NCBI GenBank assembly: GCA_030524175.1
Contig: JAUNHC010000026.1
Coordinates: 16,491 to 80,490 of the forward strand
Reading direction: 5' to 3'
DNA from: Eubacteriales bacterium
GTDB taxonomy: Bacteria; Bacillota; Clostridia; Lachnospirales; Lachnospiraceae
DNA: 64,000 nucleotides
Part shown: positions 28,134 through 37,988 of the stretch, one piece after another
Layout of the letters: the number at the start of each line of letters is the position of its first letter
Numbering within the stretch: the first letter of the stretch is position 1
Notes under the pieces: generated by a model
Told to the model about the DNA's origin: nothing
Seen by the model: only the letters and a program-made list of their open reading frames with translations
Databases searched by the model: none
Translations under genes and position numbers: made by a program

Positions 28134-28586
28134 TTAGGGACTATCAGAGGATTTGGCTGAAGCAACGGAAGTAATTTCCTCAGCCCCTAAAAAGGCATGA
28201 AAGGCGTTTGAAACGTCCGTTAAATTTTCTTTGCTATCAGGTATACGGAAATATAGCCTGTAATGATGCCCTTGCAGGATCTTGACGTTTTTATCCAGTG
28301 TAAACCGGTATTCCCTGCCGTCTTCTGTAAGCAGTAATACCTGCACCGTTTTTTTGAACATAGCGGGTTCCCGCTTTTTGCACTGCCCCTCTATAGTGAG
28401 GTAACGATGGAACCGGATCATCTGATATAAACTGATAAAGCGTATCAGACTGCAAAGGCCGATAAGCAGGCTCAACAGAAGGAATACATGGTCATGGGAT
28501 GAAATACTGTACACACACCCAAGTAGTACACAAAAAAAGCCGATTGCACAGACGGCAACCAGCTTCATAAATAATGGTTTTGGCAT
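28134..28586 (-). CDS. Two-helix membrane protein
   Basis: 150 residues. Helices at about 7-27 and 33-53 are followed by a cytoplasmic beta-rich domain (VQVLLLTEDGREYRFTLDKNVKILQGHHYRLYF) and a Ser-rich tail. I do not recognise it. It is the last gene of the minus-strand unit starting at 30306, facing the HEPN gene. Confidence 0.6.
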   Translation of the reverse strand: MPKPLFMKLVAVCAIGFFCVLLGCVYSISSHDHVFLLLSLLIGLCSLIRFISLYQMIRFHRYLTIEGQCKKREPAMFKKTVQVLLLTEDGREYRFTLDKNVKILQGHHYRLYFRIPDSKENLTDVSNAFHAFLGAEEITSVASAKSSDSP

Positions 28587-28598
28587 AGAAGCTCCTTT

Positions 28599-29282
28599 CT
28601 AAAATTTATTAAACAAAATTTGTTTTTGAAGATACAGGTTTCCGATAGCCTGCAGCACAGGAAACTGGGTTTTGTGGATCTGGACCTGTTCTGCCAGTGT
28701 ATCGCAGGTTTCCTCTGTGTTGTCGTAATACTTCTGCAAGGCTATACGGGGAGGAAGCTGGGACTGACAGTCTACATATTCCAGCAGCTCAGCGACAGAA
28801 AGTGAGAGTTCATGGGAAAGCCGCAGTATTAATGCCTCCAGTTTAGTATTCTCTGGTTTTTTCAGCCGCTTCTTAAACCCGGATAAAGGGAGTGTCCCGT
28901 TCGTATAAAGCTGAATACAGGTAAACAACCGGAGAAACAAGGAATCCTTTACGGGTTCAAGGTAAAGACCGCCCAACAGACGATACAGCGCATCCACGCC
29001 AGTCAGACCGGCACCTTTAGTAATCAGTTCCCGCATCAGAAGACGGCGCAGGAAGTATTCAAAAGAGCCGGCGGATTGGATTCCTTTCGCTTCAAGTCCC
29101 TCCTGATAAAAATGCTTCAGCTCTTCCAAATTTAAAATCTGAAAAGCAAGAGAAGACCATAAGATCAATTCCTCCGGAACCAGACCATATTCCTGTTTTC
29201 CTATTAGAACCATTGGGTAACTGGTGCGGTCCTCTCTTTTTTTGAGGATAAGATGTCCAACGGCAGTATAAAGTGTCAGCAT
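28599..29282 (-). CDS. Hypothetical protein after the second sigma factor
   Basis: 227 residues from ATG 29282 behind CAGGAG; upstream codons of the frame overlap the sigma gene. Almost wholly helical, with a GGLYLEPVKDSLFLRLF centre. It is not recognised. Two ICE genes of this kind (sigma factor plus helical partner) suggest a regulator of that factor, but nothing in the sequence shows it. Confidence 0.6.
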   Translation of the reverse strand: MLTLYTAVGHLILKKREDRTSYPMVLIGKQEYGLVPEELILWSSLAFQILNLEELKHFYQEGLEAKGIQSAGSFEYFLRRLLMRELITKGAGLTGVDALYRLLGGLYLEPVKDSLFLRLFTCIQLYTNGTLPLSGFKKRLKKPENTKLEALILRLSHELSLSVAELLEYVDCQSQLPPRIALQKYYDNTEETCDTLAEQVQIHKTQFPVLQAIGNLYLQKQILFNKF

Positions 29283-29298
29283 ATAATATCTCCTGTCC

Positions 29299-29877
29299 CT
29301 ATGATAATAAGTCATATAGTTTCTGTTCTGCCCGCAGCTTTTTAGCTGCATGGCTCATCCATGCACGGATGGAATTAGAGCTTGCCCCAAAATGACTGGA
29401 GAGCTCTGCACTACTGAATCCTTGAACTTTCCAGATCAGACAGCTAATCCCTTTCTGTACGACCCCACTGCACTGCTGTTGCCGTTCTTTCAAATAATCC
29501 ATTGTTTCAGAAGCACAAAGCAACTGGTAGGCGGTATCCTCTTCAAGATTGGCAGCGAGAAAGTCTTTCATGGTGCTGTCTTCAGATATCGGTTCATCCA
29601 AAGACCGGTGATGCTGTTGGTTTGCAGTACGGCAGTAATCTGTCAGTGCATTCCGGATGCTGCTAATGGCATAAGGTGCAAAGGGACGGTCCTTATCGTA
29701 AGAAAGTGCCGCCTTACATAGTGCCAGGCACCCGGTTTGGTAAAGATCCCCCCATTCCATATCAGGGTTAGAATGATTGAAGCTGATATATTTGGTAATT
29801 ACTTTGCCAACCAGTTCCATATGTTTTTCTACTAGTTTTTGCTGCGCCAGAGTCAGGCGACTTTCTTCCTTTACCAT
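29299..29877 (-). CDS. Second sigma-70-type factor
   Basis: 192 residues. Region 2 is clear: MELVGKVITKYI, WGDLYQTGCLALCKAALSYD and FAPYAISSIRNALTDYCR, like sigma factors of the SigF/SigH/phage class. Region 4 is weaker (LIWKVQGFSSAELSSHFGASSNSIRAWMSHAAKKL) but has the helix-turn-helix pattern. It could direct ICE late genes. It differs clearly from the factor at 19439-19996. Confidence 0.8.
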   Translation of the reverse strand: MVKEESRLTLAQQKLVEKHMELVGKVITKYISFNHSNPDMEWGDLYQTGCLALCKAALSYDKDRPFAPYAISSIRNALTDYCRTANQQHHRSLDEPISEDSTMKDFLAANLEEDTAYQLLCASETMDYLKERQQQCSGVVQKGISCLIWKVQGFSSAELSSHFGASSNSIRAWMSHAAKKLRAEQKLYDLLS

Positions 29878-29892
29878 ACGTTCACCACCCTT

Positions 29893-30306
29893 TTACGCTG
29901 CACAGCTTCGCCGTTTGTTATTTTCAATTACCTTCCGGGATTCCAGAATTACCTGTTCACATAAGTAGTCACTGAAAAGGGCAATGTGTGCTTGTCTCAA
30001 AGGAATCCCTAGTTTATCAGCTATCCAGCGGTAAGCCTGATCTCTGGTGAAGATTCCGCTTCTCCAAATCTGATCAAAGACCTGATGAGCCAATATCCGC
30101 TTTTTTCGGAGTGGTCCATCGGCAAGTGTTCCCATAGGGATCTTACTGCCCGGGAAGACATTGACATAAGCATCACAGGCAGGATAATGGCTGCAGGCGT
30201 AGACATAACCTTTCCGGTTTGGGTCATGATATATTTCGGAAGCAGGCCTAAGTACGGCGGGGCGTCCACAGTAGCTGCATTTTAGTTGTTGTTTTTTTTG
30301 CTTCAT
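29893..30306 (-). CDS. DUF3268-type zinc-ribbon protein
   Basis: 137 residues from ATG 30306. Two CxxC-type pairs (CSYCGRPAVLR and YACSHYPACDAYV) form a zinc ribbon like those of topoisomerase I C-termini; the rest is helical. DUF3268 proteins are common on Firmicute ICEs and may bind DNA. It precedes the sigma-factor gene by 15 bases. Confidence 0.75.
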   Translation of the reverse strand: MKQKKQQLKCSYCGRPAVLRPASEIYHDPNRKGYVYACSHYPACDAYVNVFPGSKIPMGTLADGPLRKKRILAHQVFDQIWRSGIFTRDQAYRWIADKLGIPLRQAHIALFSDYLCEQVILESRKVIENNKRRSCAA

Positions 30307-30417
30307 ATATAAGGTCACCTCTTTTTTAAAATGTACGGTAGTTGTACTTATATTGTAAAAAAGCAGGTGATGAATTGGTATAGGTCAAGAACCAAAGCTG
30401 TTTCGGATTTTACGCAG

Positions 30418-30436
30418 AATGGTGACAATCACCATT
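30418..30436 (-). terminator. Hairpin at the end of the secretion operon
   Basis: Perfect eight-base arms AATGGTGA/TCACCATT with a three-base loop overlap the stop codon of the gene at 30436-30699. No T run follows, so it may act mainly as an RNA 3' end or a pause site. Confidence 0.5.
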
Positions 30437-30699
30437 TATTCGTAAAACAGCGCACGTATCAAAGGAAAATAGCCCTGATCTACAAAACGGTTATAATTTA
30501 CCGGCGTGAAGATAAAATGGGCTAAAAAGCAGCGAGCCAGAAAAATCGCCACCAATACTGTGCATATCTTATGGAGCAGGTTTATCCGGGGTTTTTCTTT
30601 TTTTAGAACTCCAAAGCTGTACAAAAGCAGAAAGATAACCGGTATAAAAATTAGATTTTGGAATCCCGTATCAATCCATTGAATAATAGTCGTAAGCAT
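30436..30699 (-). CDS. Small two-helix membrane protein
   Basis: 87 residues from ATG 30699 behind AGGAGG. Hydrophobic helices at about 13-30 and 43-63 and a short C-terminal tail. Unrecognised; last gene of the type IV secretion operon, which often ends with small membrane proteins of unknown role. Confidence 0.65.
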   Translation of the reverse strand: MLTTIIQWIDTGFQNLIFIPVIFLLLYSFGVLKKEKPRINLLHKICTVLVAIFLARCFLAHFIFTPVNYNRFVDQGYFPLIRALFYE

Positions 30700-30755
30700 A
30701 ATGGCACCTCCTTGCCTTTTTATATGGATACGCAAAAACAGGGGAAAGCGCAAAA

Positions 30756-31109
30756 CTACCAGTCGTAACATTGCTCGGTCAGTTTATTACGCAGGAACTT
30801 TACCGGACATTGATTCGCTGGAATTTCCTGTTTTCTTAGATAGTTTTCATATAAGGAACAAAATTGGGTGCTTGACAGGGAAAGCAGGCATTCTTCCGGA
30901 TCGGGATGGGCGGAAAAAAGAATTGCTGCATCTGTGGCCGGGATTATAACCGGGACACCCGCCTCATCTAATATGAAAAGGAAATCCGGACATTCACATG
31001 CTGGTGTATATTTACAGTTTTTGCAGAATACATAGCAGCATATATGCCAGTTGCTGCCGCAAAGGGAGAAAAACTGGCCAATCAGTTTTGGGTCTGAGTA
31101 TAAAATCAT
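30756..31109 (-). CDS. Cysteine-rich hypothetical protein
   Basis: 117 residues from ATG 31109 behind GGTGG. Eight or nine cysteines, six in the segment CGSNWHICCYVFCKNCKYTPACECPDF, which could hold zinc or form disulfides. Not recognised. It lies 49 bases after the surface-protein gene in the same direction. Confidence 0.6.
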   Translation of the reverse strand: MILYSDPKLIGQFFSLCGSNWHICCYVFCKNCKYTPACECPDFLFILDEAGVPVIIPATDAAILFSAHPDPEECLLSLSSTQFCSLYENYLRKQEIPANQCPVKFLRNKLTEQCYDW

Positions 31110-31157
31110 AAATTCACCACCTAAGATGGCCCGGACATATGCCGGGCCATACATACA

Positions 31158-34100
31158 TTATTTGTCTTGATTCTTTTTGCGGTTGTAGATCAGATAACCA
31201 CAGGTGCTGATAAGAAGGATTCCAGATACAATCGCAATGACCACATAAATTGTGGTATTGGTGTCGTCACCTGTCTTTACCGGGTTAGATACCGTTGGTG
31301 TTTCGCTTGGAGTTTTCTCTTTTGGGAGTTCTGTAAGCTTCACCGTCTGTCCCTGATCTGTAATATCTTCGTGGGAAGCCAGTTCCATTTCAGCATCACC
31401 GGCAACAAAGTATAGTTTTTCAAATACAACAATATCATGTCCGGCTAAGGTGCTTCCATCAAAATTAAAGGTAAGTTCTATACTGCCTTCAGATTTATCT
31501 GGTTTAAATTCTGCCTCCGCAGTTACCTGTTTGCCACCAATCAATAGCTCTTTTTGGGTTTCTTTGTCCATCAGAACGCCTTTGATACGATAGGTATGTT
31601 TACCATCTGCAATAAGATTCTTGTAAGTGACAGTATCCACAATCGTAACCTTTTTATCTGCCAGCGCTTCCTGATCGCCATCTTTCCCGTCTTTGGCTTT
31701 CGTGCCTATGGTTGGGAAAAACACAGACTGTGCCTGATCCTCAATATCTGCATGGACAGCCACTTCTTTTTGATCTGCACGAAGCGATTCAAATGCAACC
31801 ACAGTTTTACCTTCTAACAAACTTCCGTCAAAAGTAAAGGCAAGTTCTATGCTGCCGGCGGCTTCTTTAGGTGTGAATTCTGTCTCAGCTGTCACAGCCT
31901 TACCATCCACCTCCAGTGCTTTTTCCGTCTCCTTGTCCATCAGGGTGCCGGTTAAGTGGTATGTTCTTCCATCTGCAATCAGATTCTTATATTCCACCAC
32001 ATCAACAATCGTTACTTCCTTATCGGGGGCGGCATGCTGGGTACCGGTTTTTTGATCAGCAGCAGTCGTAGAAAGTTCAGGGAAAAATATGGTCTGCCCG
32101 ATATCCTCCAAATCTGCGTGGGCTGCCACTTCCTTATCTTTATGGGTTACAGACTCAAATACGACTATTGTTCTGCCCTGCAGTGCAGAGCCATCGAATG
32201 TGAAGGAAATGTCTATGGTTCCGGACGCTTCTTTTGGAGTAAATTTCACTGTTGATGTAACCGGCTTACCATCTACATCCAAAGGCTTTCCCGTTTCCTT
32301 ATCCATTAATGTGCCAGCAATTTTGAAAGTTTCTCCGGGGACAAGATTTTTGTAGGTCACGGTATCTATCAGTTCTACTTTTTTATCTGCACAGGAGATA
32401 CTGCTGTCTGTGTCCGAGTCTTTTGCGGATGTCCGGATTTCCGGAAAATATATGGTCTGGTCTTCATCCATAATATCTGCGTGAACTGCGAGTTTTAAGT
32501 CATCCTGATATAGGTCCTCAAATACTACGACTGTTTTACCCGCCAGTGAAGTTGCATTAAACGTAAATTTCACTTTAGCGGATCCAGTGGACTTTTTTGC
32601 CTTAAAAGTTATTTCAGCAGTAACTGGCTTGTCGTTTACAAGGACCGGTTTGCCCGTTTCCCTATCCATAAGTGTTCCAACCAATTTATATTCCGTCCCT
32701 TTTTTGAGGCCTTCATATTCTACGGTATCTACCAGTGTAATGGATTCTTCGGGTTTTGCCATATGGGAGCCGCTCTCTTCATCAAGGGCTGTGGTAGCAA
32801 TTGTAATCTGATCATTGGTAAGAGTACCAAGGTCAATGACCACGGAGTCCTTATAAACAGCAGCTTCAAATTTCAGTAAATTCATTCCTTCATTTGCTTT
32901 ACACTTTTGTTCCTCGATTATGTAAGTATCATAAATCAAAGCACCTTTGGAATCATCTGCCTTGGATGTGCCGAACCAGATTCCATCCTCAGAAGTCTCA
33001 CCTCGGTTCGTATTTGATGTATGCTTATTCCATTTAGAAGCTGTACTGGCGTAACCATTTTTGTCCGTAACGATGACATGGCTTTCTTTTGTTGTTTTTG
33101 ACGTTATGGAAAAAGGTACGTTGGACAAGCGGTTCAAATCACCGTCCGACACCTTGACAAATTCTAAATCTCCCCGGATTACTTGGTTGGAAATAGAAGA
33201 ATCCTCTGCTGTTAATTCTACAATTTTTCCATCTTCCGTAATATCAAATGCATGAGAAATAATGCCCTGATTCAGATAGCCTTCCGGCGCTTTGATTTCA
33301 TCTACGCGGTAATGACCAAATGGCAGAGCATCCTTAGCAGTTGCTGCAATTCCAGAGTCATCCGTTGTAAGAGTCATAACAACCTGATCTTTGGTATAGC
33401 TTTTGCCATCAACCAGAACGGGATTATTGTTTAACGTAGTAATGCTGAATTCTGCGCCTTTCAGTGTTGCACCACCTTGGGCCTGTGCCTCCGTTGTTTC
33501 GATATCCCGCTTCTGAATTTTTACACCGCCTCTATAAATTTGTTCCTCCACTTCGGAAGCGTTGTACACCGATATAGTTTCCTGATCACCATTTCCAGAA
33601 ATTTTTTGTACAGTCACACCTTCCGATGCAAAGTATCCAGTGGGAGCCTTGGTTTCCTGAATGGTTACGGTACCCAGTGGCAGGGTTGGCGTCTTTTTGT
33701 CGCTTGCATAGAAAAAGTCATCACCAGATACCAGATACGCCTTTGAAAAATGGATCTTTCCAGAAGCATCCGTGCGGAAAACCCAAGTGCGAAGCGGTGT
33801 TTCACCGGCAGCGGCGGGATCCGTATCCAATTGGCTTGCATAAAATTTCATGGTAAATTCAGCATGTTCCAAAGATGCTGCACCTTGTGGCGTATTGCCC
33901 TTAGTTTCAGAGTCCAGTTTCTGCAGCACAAGATCTATCGGATTATTTCGTGGCACTTCTGTTACTTCCAGTGTAGTACCGGTTTCACTTTTGACGAACA
34001 CGTCAAAGCTGTTCACATCTACAATAAAACCCGGGCTTGCCTTTAACTCCCGGACGGTATAGGTGATGTCTGCTTCCAGTTCTTTGGATTTTGCATAGCC

Positions 34101-34817
34101 ATTTTTATCAGTTGTCAGTGTTTCCAGTAACTGTTCCCCCTTATAAATGCCATATTGTGCTCCTTTTAGGCTATAGTTCCCATTTCCGTCTGTAACAGAA
34201 GCATTGGCGGAAGACTTTCTGAGTTCAATCCAGCCATAGGGTTTTTGGTACCAGCTTCCTGCAATGGTCTGATCTCCATTTCCGGGAATGATGAACGCAC
34301 GAAAATTTTCGGGAGGGGCAGGCAGTGCATTGATGGCATTCGTGACTTCCAGTGCTTTGTCAATATAGTTCTGGGGAGCACCATAAAAAGCACCGCTGTC
34401 GGCAGTATAACCGGCATAAATATAGGCCACTACCAAATGCCCGATGACATAGGCATCATCCTCCGCCCAACCGCCAAGGTACGGGGATTGTATGCTTTTT
34501 TCATACCCATATCCGCCGGGCAGATAATAGAGTGCTTTTCTTACAGGAGAATCTTTTGCCAATAAGTCATAGTCATAGGTCCCGGCGGAAGGAGTGGTTT
34601 TTAAGGGTTCTACGCAATACGCGCGGTTTTCACCATCGAACGTCATCCGCGTCGTAAAATAGTCCCCGTATGGAATGGTCTCACCAGAGTTAAAGGTGAG
34701 TGTTCCATCGGCGGCAAATACCGCCGTACCATTTACAAGAATGGAACTGAGGGTAATGAGGGCTGCCAGAAAAAAGGAAATCAGCCGCTTTTTATAAGGT
34801 TTCACTTGTTTCATCAT
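31158..34817 (-). CDS. Sortase-anchored SpaA/TQ-repeat surface adhesin
   Basis: 1219 residues from ATG 34817, after TAGGAGG. A signal peptide ends near FAAD; an N-terminal domain containing AYCVEP may be a thioester domain; then come Cna-B/SpaA-type beta domains (about 200-560). Four tandem repeats of about 110 residues (roughly 690-1170) each end in a pattern like VAVHADIEDQAQSVFFP, as in domains with Thr-Gln ester cross-links. The C-terminus is NPVKTGDD, a membrane helix and a KKN tail: a sortase signal of NPxTG form. It is covalently attached to the wall and probably holds donor and recipient together. It lies inside the secretion operon, so it is a transfer-linked adhesin. Confidence 0.88.
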   Translation of the reverse strand: MMKQVKPYKKRLISFFLAALITLSSILVNGTAVFAADGTLTFNSGETIPYGDYFTTRMTFDGENRAYCVEPLKTTPSAGTYDYDLLAKDSPVRKALYYLPGGYGYEKSIQSPYLGGWAEDDAYVIGHLVVAYIYAGYTADSGAFYGAPQNYIDKALEVTNAINALPAPPENFRAFIIPGNGDQTIAGSWYQKPYGWIELRKSSANASVTDGNGNYSLKGAQYGIYKGEQLLETLTTDKNGYAKSKELEADITYTVRELKASPGFIVDVNSFDVFVKSETGTTLEVTEVPRNNPIDLVLQKLDSETKGNTPQGAASLEHAEFTMKFYASQLDTDPAAAGETPLRTWVFRTDASGKIHFSKAYLVSGDDFFYASDKKTPTLPLGTVTIQETKAPTGYFASEGVTVQKISGNGDQETISVYNASEVEEQIYRGGVKIQKRDIETTEAQAQGGATLKGAEFSITTLNNNPVLVDGKSYTKDQVVMTLTTDDSGIAATAKDALPFGHYRVDEIKAPEGYLNQGIISHAFDITEDGKIVELTAEDSSISNQVIRGDLEFVKVSDGDLNRLSNVPFSITSKTTKESHVIVTDKNGYASTASKWNKHTSNTNRGETSEDGIWFGTSKADDSKGALIYDTYIIEEQKCKANEGMNLLKFEAAVYKDSVVIDLGTLTNDQITIATTALDEESGSHMAKPEESITLVDTVEYEGLKKGTEYKLVGTLMDRETGKPVLVNDKPVTAEITFKAKKSTGSAKVKFTFNATSLAGKTVVVFEDLYQDDLKLAVHADIMDEDQTIYFPEIRTSAKDSDTDSSISCADKKVELIDTVTYKNLVPGETFKIAGTLMDKETGKPLDVDGKPVTSTVKFTPKEASGTIDISFTFDGSALQGRTIVVFESVTHKDKEVAAHADLEDIGQTIFFPELSTTAADQKTGTQHAAPDKEVTIVDVVEYKNLIADGRTYHLTGTLMDKETEKALEVDGKAVTAETEFTPKEAAGSIELAFTFDGSLLEGKTVVAFESLRADQKEVAVHADIEDQAQSVFFPTIGTKAKDGKDGDQEALADKKVTIVDTVTYKNLIADGKHTYRIKGVLMDKETQKELLIGGKQVTAEAEFKPDKSEGSIELTFNFDGSTLAGHDIVVFEKLYFVAGDAEMELASHEDITDQGQTVKLTELPKEKTPSETPTVSNPVKTGDDTNTTIYVVIAIVSGILLISTCGYLIYNRKKNQDK

Positions 34818-34865
34818 AATTTTCCTCCTACTTGAATTTTGGTTTTGTGCAATTTTCTGCACAGG

Positions 34866-37800
34866 TTACACGGCAAGCTTCTTTTTCCGCTCTACAATTT
34901 CCAGCAATTCCTGGCGGTCAGTCGTAATCAGCTCTTTTTCGAGGGCTGAGGCTTTAAATTCAACCGTGATGTTGTTGTTATTCGTGGAAATCAAGCCGTT
35001 GCCACGCTGGAAATGGGTAATATTCATCACCTCCGTTTCGCTTAGATGCAGGATGGACTGTACCCGCTGTGCCTCTTCATCTTCCAGATTGAGGATGATT
35101 TTTGTTTTTGAGTTATTAATGATCCCTTTCCCATACTTGCCGTCCTCAAGAGAAAAAAAGTCATTGATATCCTGTGTCGCAAATACTGCTGAGCCACCAT
35201 ACCCTCTGATAATCTTGGCAATCTCTAAAACGAACTCTGCAGCCAGCCGGTTGCTGGAAGAACCGATGAGCTGCCATACCTCGTCCACATAGATGGCTTT
35301 TTCCTGTGTCCGATTTTCTTTGGCTTTATCCCACACGTAATCAAGTGCCACGAACATACCTACCGTCAGGAGGTCGCTCGAACCGGTCAATTCCGAAATA
35401 TCAAGGACCGTGTATTTATTAGACAAATCCACATTAGTCTGCTGATTGAAGGAAGCAGCAGAACCATGAACCAGGCGGTTTAGGATATGGGCAAGGCGTT
35501 TGGTGTCCTCACTTTTAATCAGGATGTTATACACATCCTCTAAAATCGGCATCTCTCTATATTGCTCCGGTCTTTGTGGATCAATTAAAGACTCATTTTT
35601 ATGAGTAATTCCTTTTTCGGCATAGGTGCGGATTAAAACTTCATCCAGCAGCTGTTTTTCCTCATGTGATATGTCAGGTATCAGTAAAGAGAAAAAAATA
35701 TGCAGCTTCTGGATTTTTGTAGCCAAGGCCGATGCATCCATAGTGGGACCATCCAACAGTTCATTTACGGAATTATCCGTTTTGCGGATCTCCATGATAT
35801 TGATGCAGTGCGGGCTGGCAGGGGATATCTGGATAAATTCACCCCCGATGTTTTTACAGGCACGGTAAAATTCATGCCCTTTCAGAGGGGCAATAATAAA
35901 TACCTGAATGTTCTTGCGGCGCATCCGAAGTGCCATTGTCTGCAATGTAAAAGTCTTGCCTGCCCCAGAACATCCGCAGATACAGATATTTGCATTCTTG
36001 TACTGGCGGCTGTCGAAGATATCTGTAATTACGAGGGAATTATTATATTTATTCACCCCTAACAAAATACCGTTGTCATCACAGACGGAATAGGATACGA
36101 ATGGATAACAGCTGGCAGCACCGCTTGTGAGGACATTTCGTTTAGAAAGTTCAAAGAGCTTCTTGTCCAGGGATGCCAGAGGAAGGGTGGATAAAAAACC
36201 ACGTTCCTGTAAAAAAACGCAGGAATGAAGATTCATATCCTGCGAAATCAATAACTTTTTCATTTCCTGAAGGCGCCATTCCAGTTCTTCACGGGAACTG
36301 GCTGTGATTGTAATTAACAGGTTGAGATAGTAAAAATCCTCATTGTTAGCCAGTCCCTGTTTCAGGTAATATCCGGCCCGGATAGCAGAGTCAAGGTCAT
36401 CGAAGTCAGAGTTGGTGTCCGATGCATCCTTGAGTTTGGAGCGGTTGATGCGAATCTGCTGACCGAGCCGCTGTTGAATCTTATCCTTTGGCTGACGCTG
36501 CAGATAAATATCTATATCAATTCCTTCGCCTGCATTTACAAGTAAAGAAAGCCATCCTGCTACGACCTTACTCTTATAGCCATTGGACGGAACGAGCAGG
36601 TATGAGTGATAAAGTCCATTTATCTTGACGTAGCTGGAGTGTGAAAAATCCACTTCCTCCGGAGCAATAAAGGAAGCCGGCGGTATATGGTCTAACTCAT
36701 CCAGACGACCTTGTTCTACATAGCCAGCCAGAACTTGATTAATCCGATCCGGCAGCGGTACATCCACGCAGCTGTTTCGATTTAATAGTGCATAAAGCAC
36801 ATCCGTTGCGAATGCATTTTCATTTTCGTGTTCTATCACCTCATTTCCACATTGGTACAGATAGGTTTTTGTAGTCTGAGCTGCAGTCTCCAGCTCTGCA
36901 ATGATTTCTTTCTCCTCTGTTTTACGGTTGGCATTAAAAGGCTCGTATTCAAACACCAAAAAGAATCGGCGGGATACGGCTTCTTTAGAGCCAAGAGTTT
37001 TAACAAAGGAGATATAATCCCTCTGCAATGCTTTACAATTTTCATTGACCTCTTCCTCCAGTTCCTTTTCAGACTGCGCAATATGACGGTTAATATCTGC
37101 CTTTTTGGAGATCATTTTAATCTGGAGTTTCACAGGACTGATTTTTAAATAGGACATAAAGCTATAGATAATGCCCCGTTGTTCTCTGGCGCTGCGAAGC
37201 AAAAAATTGATAGGCTCAATCTCCAGAATTTTAACGTAACGATGATCTTTCGTAAAAATAATGCCATGTTCAATCCGCTCCACGGGTAGATAGTCCTCCA
37301 GTATAAGTTTTCTGCGCTTTTTTCTGGATTTGGAAGAGTCCTTTTTAGTAGATTTCTTCTCAGGCTTAGGGCTTGCAGATGAGGAAGTCCTTTTGCTATC
37401 CGCCCGGCGTGCCTTTTTTGCTTCTAGTTTATCCGCTCTTTTCTTCAGCTTCTCCTGAGAACGATGTTGCTTTTTCTCAAGCTTCAGATTATAGATATCA
37501 TCCTTTGCCTGCCGCCGTATGCCTTTCTTCGTGGAAAGGTCATGTTCCCGGATTTTCTTTTTTTTTAGAAAGTCTGGTTCCGGCTTGGGAGGTGGGTCTT
37601 TCTTCTCCCGTAGCGGTTTGCTTTTATGCTCTTTATTGCGTGGAGAACCATGTTTTTTAGCGGGTGCCGGGAAAAAATCACTCCGGTATATTTTGCGCCG
37701 GCTGAATAGGAATCGAATGGCATTTAGCAAAAAAGCACTTAAACTTTCTCCGGCAATCCCGATTAAGGCCAGCAGACCACAGGGTAATCCTGTAAAGCAG

Positions 37801-37982
37801 TAAATGATGATTCGCATAGTCAGGGATGTAGAAATGTGAAAAACCGGAATGCCTATGCCAAGCAATAGAATTCCGGCTTCAATGGCATTTCGGATGTCCA
37901 GAGAGCCACCCATGATTTTCCACTTTTCTATAAAGTTGGGTGGCAGGAAGTGGACGTTTGACTGTTCCTCTTGATTGCTCAT
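34866..37982 (-). CDS. VirB4/TraE-type conjugation ATPase with fused PrgI domain
   Basis: 1038 residues. Residues 1-105 resemble the separate PrgI/VirB3-like membrane protein of Tn1549-type ICEs (NFIEKWKIMGGSLDIRNAI, then two helices). A Lys/Arg-rich linker (about 110-225) leads to the VirB4 body: Walker A GCSGAGKT near 670, Walker B IYVDEVWQL near 900, and QDINDFF afterwards. VirB4 powers assembly of the mating channel. Fusion of PrgI to VirB4 in one chain joins two inner-membrane components that are usually encoded by neighbouring genes. It precedes the adhesin gene directly. Confidence 0.92.
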   Translation of the reverse strand: MSNQEEQSNVHFLPPNFIEKWKIMGGSLDIRNAIEAGILLLGIGIPVFHISTSLTMRIIIYCFTGLPCGLLALIGIAGESLSAFLLNAIRFLFSRRKIYRSDFFPAPAKKHGSPRNKEHKSKPLREKKDPPPKPEPDFLKKKKIREHDLSTKKGIRRQAKDDIYNLKLEKKQHRSQEKLKKRADKLEAKKARRADSKRTSSSASPKPEKKSTKKDSSKSRKKRRKLILEDYLPVERIEHGIIFTKDHRYVKILEIEPINFLLRSAREQRGIIYSFMSYLKISPVKLQIKMISKKADINRHIAQSEKELEEEVNENCKALQRDYISFVKTLGSKEAVSRRFFLVFEYEPFNANRKTEEKEIIAELETAAQTTKTYLYQCGNEVIEHENENAFATDVLYALLNRNSCVDVPLPDRINQVLAGYVEQGRLDELDHIPPASFIAPEEVDFSHSSYVKINGLYHSYLLVPSNGYKSKVVAGWLSLLVNAGEGIDIDIYLQRQPKDKIQQRLGQQIRINRSKLKDASDTNSDFDDLDSAIRAGYYLKQGLANNEDFYYLNLLITITASSREELEWRLQEMKKLLISQDMNLHSCVFLQERGFLSTLPLASLDKKLFELSKRNVLTSGAASCYPFVSYSVCDDNGILLGVNKYNNSLVITDIFDSRQYKNANICICGCSGAGKTFTLQTMALRMRRKNIQVFIIAPLKGHEFYRACKNIGGEFIQISPASPHCINIMEIRKTDNSVNELLDGPTMDASALATKIQKLHIFFSLLIPDISHEEKQLLDEVLIRTYAEKGITHKNESLIDPQRPEQYREMPILEDVYNILIKSEDTKRLAHILNRLVHGSAASFNQQTNVDLSNKYTVLDISELTGSSDLLTVGMFVALDYVWDKAKENRTQEKAIYVDEVWQLIGSSSNRLAAEFVLEIAKIIRGYGGSAVFATQDINDFFSLEDGKYGKGIINNSKTKIILNLEDEEAQRVQSILHLSETEVMNITHFQRGNGLISTNNNNITVEFKASALEKELITTDRQELLEIVERKKKLAV

Positions 37983-37988
37983 AATGTG

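Noticed and set aside
31158-34817. Long plus-strand frames opposite the adhesin gene
   Set aside because: They follow the repeat periodicity of the minus-strand gene, lack ribosome sites and have no family features; they are shadows of the repeats.
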